A stretch of 36,472 bases of DNA from Thiolinea disciformis DSM 14473 (GTDB lineage: Bacteria > Pseudomonadota > Gammaproteobacteria > Thiotrichales > Thiotrichaceae): NCBI RefSeq assembly GCF_000371925.1, contig NZ_AQVE01000031.1, positions 1-36,472 on the forward strand. Reading direction: 5' to 3'. The position numbers were made by a program, and so were the translations under genes. The first letter of the stretch is position 1, and the number at the start of each line of letters is the position of its first letter. A model generated the notes under the pieces. It had not been told where the DNA came from, did no database searches, and saw nothing but the letters and a program-made list of their open reading frames with translations. Positions 1-8,375 of the stretch are shown one piece after another.

Positions 1-401
1 TGTTTAGTAGCATCCACTGCGGTTTTAGCAGTTTCTGTAGCGGTTTCAGCCGCTGCCTTGGTGGCATCAACCACGTCTTTAGCAGTTTCTTTGGTAGCGT
101 CCACTGCATTTTCAGCCGCTTGTTTAGTTTCTTCTACCGCTGTTTTGGCAGTTTCTGCAGCGGTTTCAGCCGCTGTCTTGGTAGCATCAACGACCTCTTT
201 TGCTGCATCTTTAGTTGCCTCAACAGCTTGTTCTGTCGAGCTTTTGGTGGAGTCTACTACTTCTTTGCTAGCGGTTTCAGTGGTAGTGGTGGACGGCTCA
301 GTGGTTTTACTAGCATCGGTTTGTGTGTCGTTCTTGCCGCAACCACCAAGCATTCCTATGCTTAAAAATAAAGCTGATAGGCTAACTACAATAGGTTTCA
401 T
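1..401 (-). CDS. LEA-like Ala-rich repeat lipoprotein, 3' end cut by window edge
   Basis: The ATG is at 401-399 on the minus strand and the frame stays open to position 1, so the C-terminus lies outside the window. An AGGAG sits about 9 nt upstream of the ATG. The N-terminus is a lipoprotein signal ending in LGGC (lipid-modified Cys21, followed by Gly, so outer-membrane sorting is likely). The rest is low-complexity and rich in Ala, Thr, Lys, Glu and Val, with motifs such as VVDATK, AAETA and TAKTAV. This composition suggests a long amphipathic helix like LEA group 3 or apolipoprotein-like proteins. The DNA carries a 120-bp (40-codon) direct repeat: 1-120 and 121-240 are near copies. The signal peptide nearly matches that of the next gene (628-1116), so the two are tandem paralogues. 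Function is unknown; envelope stress protection is only an inference from the composition. Confidence 0.85.
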   Translation of the reverse strand, partial: MKPIVVSLSALFLSIGMLGGCGKNDTQTDASKTTEPSTTTTETASKEVVDSTKSSTEQAVEATKDAAKEVVDATKTAAETAAETAKTAVEETKQAAENAVDATKETAKDVVDATKAAAETATETAKTAVDATK

Positions 402-479
402 GGACGAAAGCTCCTATTTCTAAAAAGAATCTGAGGTTTATTGTGAGGTCGCATCAAGAACACTAGCTGTGTCTAAGCT

Positions 480-485
480 ATTATA
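480..485 (-). promoter_or_regulatory. -10 box (TATAAT) of the first LEA-like lipoprotein
   Basis: On the minus strand a perfect TATAAT lies in the context ACTATAATAG, about 80 nt before the ATG at 401. The same ACTATAATAG string precedes the paralogue at 1116. No good -35 box is visible. Just upstream is a perfect 12-bp palindrome, GTCGCTAGCGAC, which could be an operator. This is a prediction by eye. Confidence 0.5.
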
Positions 486-540
486 GTCGTCGCTAGCGAC
501 TCTGACGGGAAAAATAATATAGTGAATTAAATGAAGAGTA

Positions 541-577
541 TACAAAAACAAAAAAGCCTCTATTGCTAGAGGCTTTT
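541..577 (-). terminator. Intrinsic terminator after the second LEA-like lipoprotein
   Basis: The stem GCCTCTA / TAGAGGC with loop TTGC (556-573) is followed on the minus strand by a long T-rich tract (complement of 541-555). It lies about 50 nt past the stop codon of the gene at 628-1116. It separates that gene from its downstream paralogue, so each probably has its own transcript. The plus strand has only TTTT after the stem. Confidence 0.85.
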
Positions 578-627
578 AAGAAGTTCTTCCTGAACTGTTA
601 AGCACTTAAACCAATAACCCCAAGGAA

Positions 628-1116
628 TTATTGTGGTTTTGTTGCATCTTTTACAGCATCAGCAGCATTTTGAGTTGCGTTAGCAGCGCCTTGAGCAGCA
701 TCAGCAGCACCTTGTGCAGCACTTGCAGCGGCGTCTTTAGTGGCGTCTACAGCATCTTGAGCAACGCCTTTTGCAGCTTCAGCAGTTGCAGCGGCTGCAT
801 CTTTAGTAGCATCTACGGCGTCTTTTGCAGCTTCAGTCGTTGCAGCAGCAGCATCTTTTGCAGCTTCAGCAGTAGCAGCGGCAGCATCTTTAGTGGCATC
901 GACAGCATCTTTTGCAGCTTCAGTGGTAGCAGTCGCAGCGTCTTGAGCTACTTCTTTAGCAGCCGTAGCGGTATCTTTTGCTGCTTCAGCAGTAGATTCA
1001 GCGGCTTTTTCAACAGCTTTAGCTGAGTCGCTAGCGGCAGTGTCGGTTTTTCCGCAACCACCTAAAAGGCCAACTGCTAAAAATAAAGCGGAAAGACTGA
1101 CAGAAATCGATTTCAT
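628..1116 (-). CDS. LEA-like Ala-rich repeat lipoprotein
   Basis: This is a 162-residue protein with a lipoprotein signal peptide (lipobox LGGC, Cys21, followed by Gly). After the signal it consists almost only of Ala, Lys, Asp, Thr and Glu in units such as TTEAAKDAVDATKDA and AAATAEAAKDA. The strongest internal repeat is 29 residues (87 bp): 777-863 and 864-950 are near copies. An 11-residue phasing can also be laid over much of the chain, as in LEA group 3 proteins. It should form a long surface-charged amphipathic helix anchored to the outer membrane. GGAG lies 10 nt before the ATG. It is a paralogue of the partial gene at 1-401. Function is unknown; roles in desiccation, osmotic or envelope stress are inferred from resemblance to LEA proteins. 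Confidence 0.9.
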   Translation of the reverse strand: MKSISVSLSALFLAVGLLGGCGKTDTAASDSAKAVEKAAESTAEAAKDTATAAKEVAQDAATATTEAAKDAVDATKDAAAATAEAAKDAAAATTEAAKDAVDATKDAAAATAEAAKGVAQDAVDATKDAAASAAQGAADAAQGAANATQNAADAVKDATKPQ

Positions 1117-1222
1117 TTAAGTAAAACTCCAAAATGTAAAAGGAAGATGACTATTTTTTAAATGTTAAGTTCCCATGTTAGGTTTTTTGAGTAGGCACAG
1201 AAGGTCATATCAAGTCAAACCT

Positions 1223-1228
1223 ATTATA
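1223..1228 (-). promoter_or_regulatory. -10 box (TATAAT) of the second LEA-like lipoprotein
   Basis: On the minus strand a perfect TATAAT in the context ACTATAATAG lies about 107 nt upstream of the ATG at 1116. The string matches the box before the paralogue at 401. A TTGACA occurs further upstream, but 32 nt away, which is too far to be its -35. The leader of about 100 nt shows no clear riboswitch-like fold by eye. Confidence 0.5.
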
Positions 1229-1362
1229 GTGGCGCGCATCGTAGGGTAGCTTTTAATAACTGTCAATCACCTGTAAGTAAACTAAGGTAAGATAGTTGTT
1301 GCAAAGCAGCATTAATTAGGTATTTACTTCATTTTATTTAGGTTGATGGCTAGGTTTAGAGT

Positions 1363-1824
1363 ATGAGTGGAGCGGCATTAGCGCATCAAAATCTGGATTC
1401 TGATGCATTTTTAGTGGCTTATCGCAGTACCTTCTTTGGGGTTTTGAGCTGGACTCAGCTAGATGAATTATGGAGGCTTGTTTTAGCAGAGTCTTCAGCG
1501 AGCTGGTATGTGTATGCTGTCGGGGAAATACCACCGATTAGTGTAGCTAATAGTAGCGAATTAGGTGTGTTTATTAGAAAATTAGATTCCTTGCTGCGTA
1601 AGGAACACCAAGAATCTTACTGTGGCATTGTTTATGCGGATGATTTAAAGCATCCAAGTTTTATTAAAATCTTTGATCCGCATAATCTAGGCAGCACCTG
1701 TGGAAGTAGTAAAATTAAACCCTTGCCTGGTTGGATTTTGTCTAAATTACCTCCGGTGGATTTGCCTGGTGCATTTCCAGCGCCTAATAACAGAAGACGC
1801 TGGTGGCAAACATTGTTTAATTAA
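1363..1824 (+). CDS. conserved-looking hypothetical protein, 153 aa
   Basis: This is a soluble-looking protein without a signal peptide or membrane segment. Visible features are an aromatic N-terminal region (YRSTFFGVLSW, then WTQLDELWRLV), a central stretch around WYVYAVGEIPP, and a block with YCGIVYADD and FIKIFDPHNLG. The C-terminal part is Pro-rich, with LPGWILSKLPPVDLPG and a basic RRRWW near the end. The motif density suggests a compact conserved domain, but I cannot name the family with confidence. It lies 24 nt before a secreted coiled-coil protein on the same strand, so the two may be co-transcribed. The ribosome-binding site before the ATG is weak. An opposite-strand open frame over its first half was judged a shadow. 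Confidence 0.75.
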   Translation: MSGAALAHQNLDSDAFLVAYRSTFFGVLSWTQLDELWRLVLAESSASWYVYAVGEIPPISVANSSELGVFIRKLDSLLRKEHQESYCGIVYADDLKHPSFIKIFDPHNLGSTCGSSKIKPLPGWILSKLPPVDLPGAFPAPNNRRRWWQTLFN

Positions 1825-1848
1825 AAATGAAAAATTCGGAGTGAAACC

Positions 1849-2502
1849 ATGCTGAATCAACCTACGCAAGCCGCTGCAACAGGTAGTTTTTCTTCTTGTT
1901 TAGGAATCGGTTTCATTCTTGCGTTGAGTCTCGGCTTAAGTGTGTCTTCGGCCATGGCAGAGGAAAAGGGTTTGGTCGCTAAAGTGAGTCTACAAGCACC
2001 AACAACTTCTTTTTTGAATACGCCGCCTGACATTCACACGCCACTTGAAGTGAAGTCGAATCAGCCTCAGGCAGTAAATGTCACACAACCACTTGAGAAT
2101 GCACTGAAGCAATTAGCCGATATTAAACAAGCGGTGGAGCCCGCTAAAAAACAAGTGAAACAGCAAGTTGAAACCTTGGCGGTGAAGGCATTGGCGGTCG
2201 AACCAATGGCGACTGCACCAGAAAAATCAGCACCTGAAGTAAATACTATTGCTCCCTTTGCCTTATCGAAAGATGAGCTGAAAAAGCTTAGTAAGCAAGA
2301 GCGTGCAAAATACGATGCTCTCCTAAAAAGTTTTAATGAGGTTCAAGCCAAAGAAGCTAAATTGAATGCTCAACAAGCAGCCTTACAAAAGCGTTTAGCA
2401 GAGTTAGAAGCAGCTAATGAAGTGGCTTCCCAACAAATTGATGCTATGGAAAAGCTGAAAGCCTCTACAACTAACCCATCACCTACCTTAGCTAAAAAAT
2501 GA
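1849..2502 (+). CDS. secreted coiled-coil protein of unknown function
   Basis: This is a 217-residue protein. Residues 1-37 look like a Sec signal peptide with likely cleavage after AMA (37/38); the hydrophobic core is around residues 19-32. Residues 40-135 are rich in Pro, Gln and Ala with low complexity. Residues about 140-210 are charged with heptad character (KLNAQQAALQKRLAELEA and around), predicting an alpha-helical coiled coil. GGAG lies 8 nt upstream of the ATG. The protein is probably periplasmic. It follows the 153-aa protein at 1363 by 24 nt. No catalytic motif is visible and I do not recognise the family. Confidence 0.8.
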   Translation: MLNQPTQAAATGSFSSCLGIGFILALSLGLSVSSAMAEEKGLVAKVSLQAPTTSFLNTPPDIHTPLEVKSNQPQAVNVTQPLENALKQLADIKQAVEPAKKQVKQQVETLAVKALAVEPMATAPEKSAPEVNTIAPFALSKDELKKLSKQERAKYDALLKSFNEVQAKEAKLNAQQAALQKRLAELEAANEVASQQIDAMEKLKASTTNPSPTLAKK

Positions 2503-2525
2503 TAGGTTAGTTGGAGTCTGATTGC

Positions 2526-2912
2526 TTAGCGCACGATTACGGTAGCATCACAGAATTTGCCACTGCCTTGTGGACGTTGCTCTAAGGGGTCTTGGTATTT
2601 TAGGTAGATAATGCGTAATTGTTGATTAATACAAAATTGTGATACGGGTTGATTACTACGGCTTTTCAATCCATTGACAATTTCGCCGCATAATGCGGTG
2701 CCGTTATACATGGTTTGGCGTACACGAGCGTAGGGGAATACACGTTTCGTGTTGTTAGGGGTGCTAACCGTCAGATACAAATAGCCGTCACCATTAATGG
2801 TTTGTAAATAGTGTAAGTTTTTTCCATCAATACATTTAGCTTCCCATTGTTGGGCAAAACCGGCGCTGGAAAATAGGCTAATTGACAAAGCAAGCAACCA
2901 TTTAGTTGGCAT
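2526..2912 (-). CDS. small secreted four-cysteine protein
   Basis: The longest frame begins at 2951. The start at 2912 is preferred because AAGGAG lies 7 nt before this ATG, and the protein then opens directly with a Sec signal peptide (MPTKWLLALS, cleavage likely after GFA at residue 20). The mature chain is about 108 residues. It has exactly four cysteines (27, 75, 94 and 121), compatible with two disulfides in the periplasm or outside the cell. Beta-rich stretches such as GDGYLYLTVS and LRIIYLKY are visible. It converges with the coiled-coil gene ending at 2502, with 23 nt between them and no clear terminator. Function is unknown. Confidence 0.75.
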   Translation of the reverse strand: MPTKWLLALSISLFSSAGFAQQWEAKCIDGKNLHYLQTINGDGYLYLTVSTPNNTKRVFPYARVRQTMYNGTALCGEIVNGLKSRSNQPVSQFCINQQLRIIYLKYQDPLEQRPQGSGKFCDATVIVR

Positions 2913-3005
2913 GAGACATCTCCTTAAGTGTGAAGAGAAGAAAAAAGACAAGCCACGTGGGGTTTACGTGTATTTATTCCTTTTAACCCATTCGCGCTAA
3001 AGCAA

Positions 3006-4958
3006 TCAAGTACGATTTTGCTGTAGACGGCGTAATAAAAATCGCGCTGGGTGTAATTTGTAATACAGACTCAGTTCTAGGGGTAATGGTTCCCCATTAA
3101 TTAAACAGGCTAATAATTCACTGCATAACGCGCTAGTAGTGAGACCTCGTGAGCCATAAGCGGCTGAAATAAATAAGCCGGTTTGATACTTCACTTCGGG
3201 CCAATTTTTATGCTGTTGGCCATGCCTTATCGCGTGATAGCGCTCCATAAAATCCAGTGGATCGGGCACTGCGCCCACACAAGGATAGCGATCGGGTGAG
3301 GCGACACGAATGGCACAATGACCGCTACTTACCGCGCCCAGTGCGCTAGCCCATTCAGGTAAATAGCTAGTTAATTGCTGGAGGTTTTCTGCATCACGAG
3401 TGTTATCACAGACAGCCTCGCGGCTACCACGCTCAAAGGTTGCACCAAAGACATGCTGTTCTTGCCAAGCGGGTGTGACATACCCTTCATGCCCTAAAGT
3501 GACTTTCAAATGTTGTGAGGTAGCAGTCGCTTGCGCGTGGCTGGTTTGACCGCGTATAGGGACTAAAGGTAGAAACTTGGTTTGTGCAAAACTAGCAGCT
3601 TCCTGTCCTGAAGCGACAATAACTACATCCGCCTGATAATAAGCTCCTGTTTCAGGATAAGCCTTCCAGCTATTTGTATGCTGTTCTAATTCAGTAATAA
3701 TCGTGTCAAAGTGTAAATTAATATTTTCATGTTCTGTCAGTACAGTACATAAACTGGCTGGATTTATCCAAGCACCTTGAGGAAAATAGCTAGCATTTGT
3801 ATTTAAGTGAATACCTGCATAATGGCTAGCTGTTTGAGCATCTACAAGCTGTATGAAATCCTCCGGTAAGCTACGCTCTTTTAAAGCCAGCCAACGTTTA
3901 GATTCGCGCTCATCATGGTTAATTTGAAGTGAGCCACACTTGTTCCAACTGATTAATTTAGATTTTTTTTCCAGAAATTGAAGTTGGTTTAACGCAAATA
4001 AAAAAGCGCTTCGATAAAAACGCTCACCCCAATCGGGTTCGGCTGTCATCTTAGGTATTATGACACCCGCACGATTGCCTGAAGCCTCACGCGCTAAGCT
4101 ACGATGTCGCTCCAACAGTTCGATGTGCCAACCTTTTCTCGCTAAAGCATAAGCGATTTGGCAACCAGCAACACCCGCACCAATAACAAGCGCCTTTTTA
4201 TTAAACGTAATTTGGGGGCGATTAAACCAAGTTAGTAAGGTTTTTTTAGGAACATCATCAGCTAATTCTCCTATTAGCATATGACGTTTTTGGGCAAACC
4301 CTGTTTGCTTTTCAATACAAAATCCAGCCGCCATTAAATGACGTCTGACACTACCTGCAACCGTGTAGGTTGCTAAGCTTGCATGGGTAGCACTTAATGA
4401 GGCAATAACTTTTAGTACGGTTTCAGACCACATCGATTCATTACGGGCAGGTGCAAATCCATCTAAATACCAAGCATTTACATTGCCAGTTAATTCAGCT
4501 AAAGCATCCTGAATATCCATAAAGCACAGGGTTAAATGAATTTGGCCTTCGGCAAGTATTAAGTGATGAAATCCAGCTAAAAGCGATGGGTAGTTTTCTA
4601 GTAATTCACCACTAAAATTGGCTAGCTCAGGCCAATTCTCTAAAAGCGGTATGAGTTTTTCGCGTGGAATAGGGTGCTTTTCAATCGAAATAAAATGAAG
4701 TGTAGCGCAACGTTGCGGGTCGTTTTGCCAAGCTTGCCAAGTCGCTAGGAAATTTAAACCGGTACCAAATCCGGTTTCGGCAATCACGAATTGTGCTTTG
4801 TTTTGCCAGCGTTCAGGTAGGTGATTTCCTTGAATAAAAACATGGCGGCTTTCTGCTAGACCGTCATAGTTTGAAAAGTAAGGGTCGCCGAAGTTTTCAG
4901 CAAATGGCGTTCCATTCGGTTGGATACTAAGTTGAGCCGGTAAGATTTCTTTAAGCAT
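3006..4958 (-). CDS. mnmC: bifunctional tRNA 5-methylaminomethyl-2-thiouridine biosynthesis protein MnmC
   Basis: MnmC finishes the mnm5s2U modification at wobble uridine 34. Its C-terminal FAD-dependent oxidase removes the carboxymethyl group of cmnm5, and its N-terminal domain methylates the resulting nm5 with SAM. The N-terminal half shows the SAM-binding loop ETGFGTGLNF (residues 61-70) and the family motif DGFAPARNESMW (166-177). The second half starts with a Rossmann FAD motif, VIGAGVAGCQIA (258-269). I place the start at 4958 because SIQPNGTP and DPYFSN then align with the start of E. coli MnmC. In-frame alternatives are ATGs at 4967 and 5012. No good Shine-Dalgarno precedes any of them. 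The length of 650 aa is normal for the family. Confidence 0.95.
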   Translation of the reverse strand: MLKEILPAQLSIQPNGTPFAENFGDPYFSNYDGLAESRHVFIQGNHLPERWQNKAQFVIAETGFGTGLNFLATWQAWQNDPQRCATLHFISIEKHPIPREKLIPLLENWPELANFSGELLENYPSLLAGFHHLILAEGQIHLTLCFMDIQDALAELTGNVNAWYLDGFAPARNESMWSETVLKVIASLSATHASLATYTVAGSVRRHLMAAGFCIEKQTGFAQKRHMLIGELADDVPKKTLLTWFNRPQITFNKKALVIGAGVAGCQIAYALARKGWHIELLERHRSLAREASGNRAGVIIPKMTAEPDWGERFYRSAFLFALNQLQFLEKKSKLISWNKCGSLQINHDERESKRWLALKERSLPEDFIQLVDAQTASHYAGIHLNTNASYFPQGAWINPASLCTVLTEHENINLHFDTIITELEQHTNSWKAYPETGAYYQADVVIVASGQEAASFAQTKFLPLVPIRGQTSHAQATATSQHLKVTLGHEGYVTPAWQEQHVFGATFERGSREAVCDNTRDAENLQQLTSYLPEWASALGAVSSGHCAIRVASPDRYPCVGAVPDPLDFMERYHAIRHGQQHKNWPEVKYQTGLFISAAYGSRGLTTSALCSELLACLINGEPLPLELSLYYKLHPARFLLRRLQQNRT

Positions 4959-4965
4959 ATGCCAC

Positions 4966-4971
4966 ATTATA
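4966..4971 (-). promoter_or_regulatory. possible -10 box directly before mnmC
   Basis: On the minus strand, TATAAT at 4971-4966 is followed by GTGGCAT and then the ATG at 4958. Transcription would start on or next to the start codon, giving a leaderless or nearly leaderless message. The -35 region is poor, so this is a tentative prediction. Confidence 0.35.
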
Positions 4972-5236
4972 GCGCAGTGAAGCTTGTAATAATTTGTATG
5001 AATTTTAACCATGTTCGGGATCTTCTCATGGTTTCGGAGCTTGCTAGATTAAGCTTTGTAAGAAAATTATAATAAAAATTTATAATTAATAGAAAAAAAA
5101 GATTAGAACCCTCTTCCTTTGCTGCTATATAAAGCCATGATTTTTCAAGAATGCATTCTGTTGACGATGATTTGTGGGTACTTGACAAACCCAAAAAGTT
5201 TTGAGTTACGCAAAAAAAGCGAGAGAGATGCTAACA

Positions 5237-6163
5237 ATGAAAAGGCGTGTTACCCCACGCAAATTTACTAAAGTGGCGTTTAATGCTTTGGTAATTGCAG
5301 CGGGACTGTCAATAGGGAGTAGTGCTGCCCTGGCAGAGGAATTGCCGAATAAAGTACGAAATTATGTATTAAAAACGTGTGATCAACACAGTTCTAGTAC
5401 CTTAGAACGCAAGGCAGAGGAATATGAGGAGATTATCCAATCCGCTGCTGAGCAAGCTGGAGTTAATGCGAATCTTATAAAAGCAGTTATCACTGCAGAA
5501 ACTTGTTTCAGACCCACGGCGATTTCACCCCAAGGAGCCGCCGGACTCATGCAGCTCATGCCTGCCACTGCCCTAAGATTTGGGGCTTTCGATACCAGCG
5601 TGGAAAATAATGTTCAAGCCGGTGCACGCTATTTGAGCTTTTTATTGAAGCGCTATGATGGCAGTATTCATCATGCAATCGCTGCTTATAATTCTGGCGA
5701 AGGCACGGTGGATAGACATGGTCTTGAAGTACCTTATCGTGAAACGCAAGATTATATGAAGCGTGTTATGAACGCTTATTATAAATTGGGTGGTAGTGAT
5801 GATCTGGTGGAAACGATTGCCGAATCTAAAAGTGGTAAATCCAAAAAGCGTGAACCTTTGGTAGAGCGAACTGTGGGAAATAAGCGCGCACGTTTCGAAG
5901 AACGAAAACTAACGGGGCGTTTTGCAGAGCGAAAACTATTACCCAGTTGTTTAAAAGCTTCGCGTCGGTTGCAGCGCGCTACGGTATATCGTGATGATGA
6001 TGGCGCACGCGTATTTTATTATCGGGTGCAAAAGAATGATTCGCTCGATAAAATCGAAAAACTAACAGGTGCATCAGAAATTGCGATTAAACGTTATAAC
6101 GATTTAGCAAGTTCTAGAATAAAAGCGGGTCAGAAGCTTAAAATCTCTGAGTGTCGCTTATAA
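5237..6163 (+). CDS. secreted lytic transglycosylase with SLT and LysM domains
   Basis: This periplasmic enzyme should cleave peptidoglycan between MurNAc and GlcNAc, forming 1,6-anhydro ends. A signal peptide ends near ALA (33/34). The SLT domain covers about residues 60-190. Catalytic Glu88 lies in AVITAETCF, followed by the family blocks SPQGAAGLMQLMPATA and AIAAYNSGEG. A basic linker (about 195-245) leads to a C-terminal LysM domain (YYRVQKNDSLDKIEKLTG to KAGQKLKI), which binds glycan strands. The frame is open from a TTG at 5201. I chose the ATG at 5237 because GAGAGAG lies about 9 nt before it and the signal peptide then begins properly with MKRR. The 308-aa length is compact. No membrane anchor other than the signal is seen. 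Confidence 0.92.
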   Translation: MKRRVTPRKFTKVAFNALVIAAGLSIGSSAALAEELPNKVRNYVLKTCDQHSSSTLERKAEEYEEIIQSAAEQAGVNANLIKAVITAETCFRPTAISPQGAAGLMQLMPATALRFGAFDTSVENNVQAGARYLSFLLKRYDGSIHHAIAAYNSGEGTVDRHGLEVPYRETQDYMKRVMNAYYKLGGSDDLVETIAESKSGKSKKREPLVERTVGNKRARFEERKLTGRFAERKLLPSCLKASRRLQRATVYRDDDGARVFYYRVQKNDSLDKIEKLTGASEIAIKRYNDLASSRIKAGQKLKISECRL

Positions 6164-6168
6164 ACACA

Positions 6169-6197
6169 TAAAAAAAGCCCTCATCAAGAGGGCTTTT
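6169..6197. terminator. bidirectional intrinsic terminator between the transglycosylase and ettA
   Basis: The stem GCCCTC / GAGGGC with loop ATCAA (6177-6193) is flanked by an A-run on the left and TTTT on the right. It lies between the convergent stop codons at 6163 and 6208. The A-run gives a T-tract on the minus strand, so it can serve both genes. Confidence 0.9.
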
Positions 6198-6207
6198 GTT
6201 TGGAGGA

Positions 6208-7872
6208 TTAAGCTGTTTTTAAACGCTTATATTTAATGCGTTGTGGGCCTTCATTGCCATGACGACGCTTATAGTCTTCTTCGTAGTCGCTATAGTTGCC
6301 TTCAAACCAAATCACCTGCGAATCACCTTCAAAGGCCAGAATGTGAGTCGCGATACGGTCTAAGAACCAGCGATCATGCGAGATAACGACTGCACAACCC
6401 GGGAAGTTTAATAAAGCTTCTTCGAGGGCGCGTAAAGTTTCCACATCAAGATCATTGGTGGGTTCGTCCAATAATAATAAATTACCACCGGATTTAAGTA
6501 GTTTGGCTAAATGGACGCGATTGCGTTCACCACCCGATAATTCGCCGACACGTTTTTGTTGCGCATCGCCTTTAAAATTAAAACGTCCGCAATAAGCACG
6601 GCCTTGGATTTGGTAGCCGCCAATCGTGATAATATCTTGACCATCTGCAATTTCTTGGAAAACGGTTTTGTTGGCATCTAGCGAATCACGGGATTGATCC
6701 ACATACCCAATCTTAACGGTTTCACCAACTTTAAATTCGCCACGGTCAGGTTGTTCTTGTCCAGTAATCATACGGAATAAAGTGGTTTTACCCGCACCAT
6801 TTGGTCCAATGACGCCCACAATGCCACCACGCGGTAAAGCGAAACTGAGATTTTCATACAGCAAACGATCGCCAAATGATTTCGCAATGTCTTTTGCTTC
6901 AATGACTAAATCACCTAGGCGTGGGCCTGGGGCGATATAGATTTCATTCGTTTCAGAGCGAGCTTGATAATCGCTGGAGGATAATTCTTCAAAGCGCTGC
7001 ATACGGGCTTTGCTTTTCGCTTGGCGACCTTTGGGATTAGAACGTACCCATTCTAATTCCAATTTCATGGCCTTTAAGCGGCCTTGTTCGGATTTCTTTT
7101 CTTGCTCTAGGCGTTTTTCTTTCTGTTCCAGCCAAGAAGAATAATTGCCTTGCCATGGAATACCTTGTCCACGGTCTAATTCCAAAATCCAGCCTGCCAC
7201 ATTATCGAGGAAGTAACGATCATGCGTGACAGCAACGACAGTGCCAGGGAATTCCTGTAAGAAACGTTCCAACCACGCAACGGATTCCGCATCCAGATGG
7301 TTAGTAGGTTCGTCGAGGATCAGCATATCGGGCGCAGAAAGTAGTAAACGACATAAGGCCACACGGCGTTTCTCACCGCCTGATAAGGTCGAAACATCCG
7401 CATCCCACGGAGGCAGACGTAAAGCATCCGCAGCCACTTCTAAAGTATGCTCCAAATTTTGCGCATCGGAGGCTTGCAAAATATTTTCTAAACGCGCTTG
7501 TTCAGCCGCTAGTGCATCAAAATCTGCATCAGGTTCTGCATAAGCTGCATACACAGCATCAAGTTTTTCCTGTGCCTCTTTAATGACTTTTAAGCCTTCT
7601 TCCACATTGCCGCGCACATCTTTAGTGGGATCAAGCTGCGGTTCTTGGGGTAAGTAACCGATATTAATGCCGGGTTGGGGGCGTGCTTCACCGAGTATGT
7701 CGGTATCAACACCCGCCATAATGCGTAATAAGGTGGATTTACCGGCACCGTTGTAACCGAGTACACCGATTTTTGCGCCCGGAAAAAAGTTAAGATAAAT
7801 ATCTTTTAAAATATGTTTATTCGGCGGAACCAGTTTGCCCACGCCATTCATGGTATAGATATATTGCGCCAT
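6208..7872 (-). CDS. ettA: energy-dependent translational throttle protein EttA (ABC-F ATPase)
   Basis: EttA is a cytoplasmic ABC-F protein that binds the ribosomal E site and gates entry into elongation according to the ATP/ADP ratio. Two ABC cassettes are intact. The first has Walker [10 protein letters not shown] (39-47), signature LSGGEKRR and Walker [12 protein letters not shown]. The second has [17 protein letters not shown] and [11 protein letters not shown]. The PtIM linker lies between them. The frame extends to 8034, but that extension overlaps nfeD and has no homology. The start at 7872 ([13 protein letters not shown]) aligns with E. coli EttA MAQYIYTM and has AAAGGA 9 nt upstream. 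The length of 554 aa is normal. It lies 62 nt downstream of nfeD on the same strand. Confidence 0.97.
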   Translation of the reverse strand: MAQYIYTMNGVGKLVPPNKHILKDIYLNFFPGAKIGVLGYNGAGKSTLLRIMAGVDTDILGEARPQPGINIGYLPQEPQLDPTKDVRGNVEEGLKVIKEAQEKLDAVYAAYAEPDADFDALAAEQARLENILQASDAQNLEHTLEVAADALRLPPWDADVSTLSGGEKRRVALCRLLLSAPDMLILDEPTNHLDAESVAWLERFLQEFPGTVVAVTHDRYFLDNVAGWILELDRGQGIPWQGNYSSWLEQKEKRLEQEKKSEQGRLKAMKLELEWVRSNPKGRQAKSKARMQRFEELSSSDYQARSETNEIYIAPGPRLGDLVIEAKDIAKSFGDRLLYENLSFALPRGGIVGVIGPNGAGKTTLFRMITGQEQPDRGEFKVGETVKIGYVDQSRDSLDANKTVFQEIADGQDIITIGGYQIQGRAYCGRFNFKGDAQQKRVGELSGGERNRVHLAKLLKSGGNLLLLDEPTNDLDVETLRALEEALLNFPGCAVVISHDRWFLDRIATHILAFEGDSQVIWFEGNYSDYEEDYKRRHGNEGPQRIKYKRLKTA

Positions 7873-7934
7873 GCCAATTAAGTCCTTTGCAGTGTAGGGC
7901 GCTATCTTACCGATAAGTGGCGTGGGTGTTAATG

Positions 7935-8375
7935 TTAAGTCGTGGCTTTTTCTACATTTAAAATGACACCATTCACGCCGGTGACTCGAATGCGTGTGCC
8001 AGCCGGTAAATCTTGTGTACTTTCCACCCGCCATTCACTATCGCCCACTCGTGCCATGCCACGCCCATGTTCAAGGGCTTCACTCAATACGTATTCCTTA
8101 CCAATATGGCTTGCAAGTCGGTTATTTAACTCTGGTATATCGGATTTGATGTGAGTTTCGGGGCGAAATTTACGCCAAGCGAGTACACTCAGTAACGAGA
8201 ATGTCGCAAAGAATAATGACTGCCAACCCAATCCTAAATCCGGTAACAGCCAGTGCAATACACCCGTGAGCAGAGCACCAACACCAAACCATAATAAAAT
8301 CATGGCAGGTGTAACGACTTCTAACACCAGCAGCACTAAGCCTAGAATCAGCCAATGCCAAAATTCAATCTGCAT
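7935..8375 (-). CDS. NfeD family membrane protein (YbbJ-like)
   Basis: This is a short-form NfeD protein of 146 aa. It has hydrophobic segments at about residues 5-27, 28-47 and 50-68, then a C-terminal OB-fold-like region (about 90-146) with [14 protein letters not shown] and [12 protein letters not shown]. NfeD proteins pair with SPFH/flotillin-like proteins and help organise membrane microdomains. Here the ATG at 8375 shares one base with the TAA of qmcA (TAATG), indicating translational coupling, as in the E. coli qmcA-ybbJ pair. A longer frame from 8405 would run into the end of qmcA and lacks family support. AAGGA lies about 10 nt before the chosen start. Confidence 0.93.
   Translation of the reverse strand: MQIEFWHWLILGLVLLVLEVVTPAMILLWFGVGALLTGVLHWLLPDLGLGWQSLFFATFSLLSVLAWRKFRPETHIKSDIPELNNRLASHIGKEYVLSEALEHGRGMARVGDSEWRVESTQDLPAGTRIRVTGVNGVILNVEKATT

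Noticed and set aside
58-423. Plus-strand open frame rich in Val, Ser and Ala
   Set aside because: It is the antisense shadow of the LEA-like lipoprotein on the minus strand, which has a signal peptide, lipobox and ribosome-binding site.
1-950. Repeats read as a possible CRISPR array or minisatellite
   Set aside because: The 120-bp and 87-bp repeats stay in frame inside coding sequences, are imperfect and have no unique spacers.
631-1026. Plus-strand Cys/Ser-rich open frame
   Set aside because: It is an antisense shadow of the repetitive lipoprotein at 628-1116; its odd composition comes from the complement of Ala-rich codons.
4967-5194. Minus-strand 75-aa open frame upstream of mnmC
   Set aside because: It has no ribosome-binding site and no recognisable domain, and it overlaps the probable promoter region of mnmC.
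7226-7543. Plus-strand Ser/Ala-rich open frame inside ettA
   Set aside because: It is antisense to a highly conserved ABC cassette, without its own start signals.
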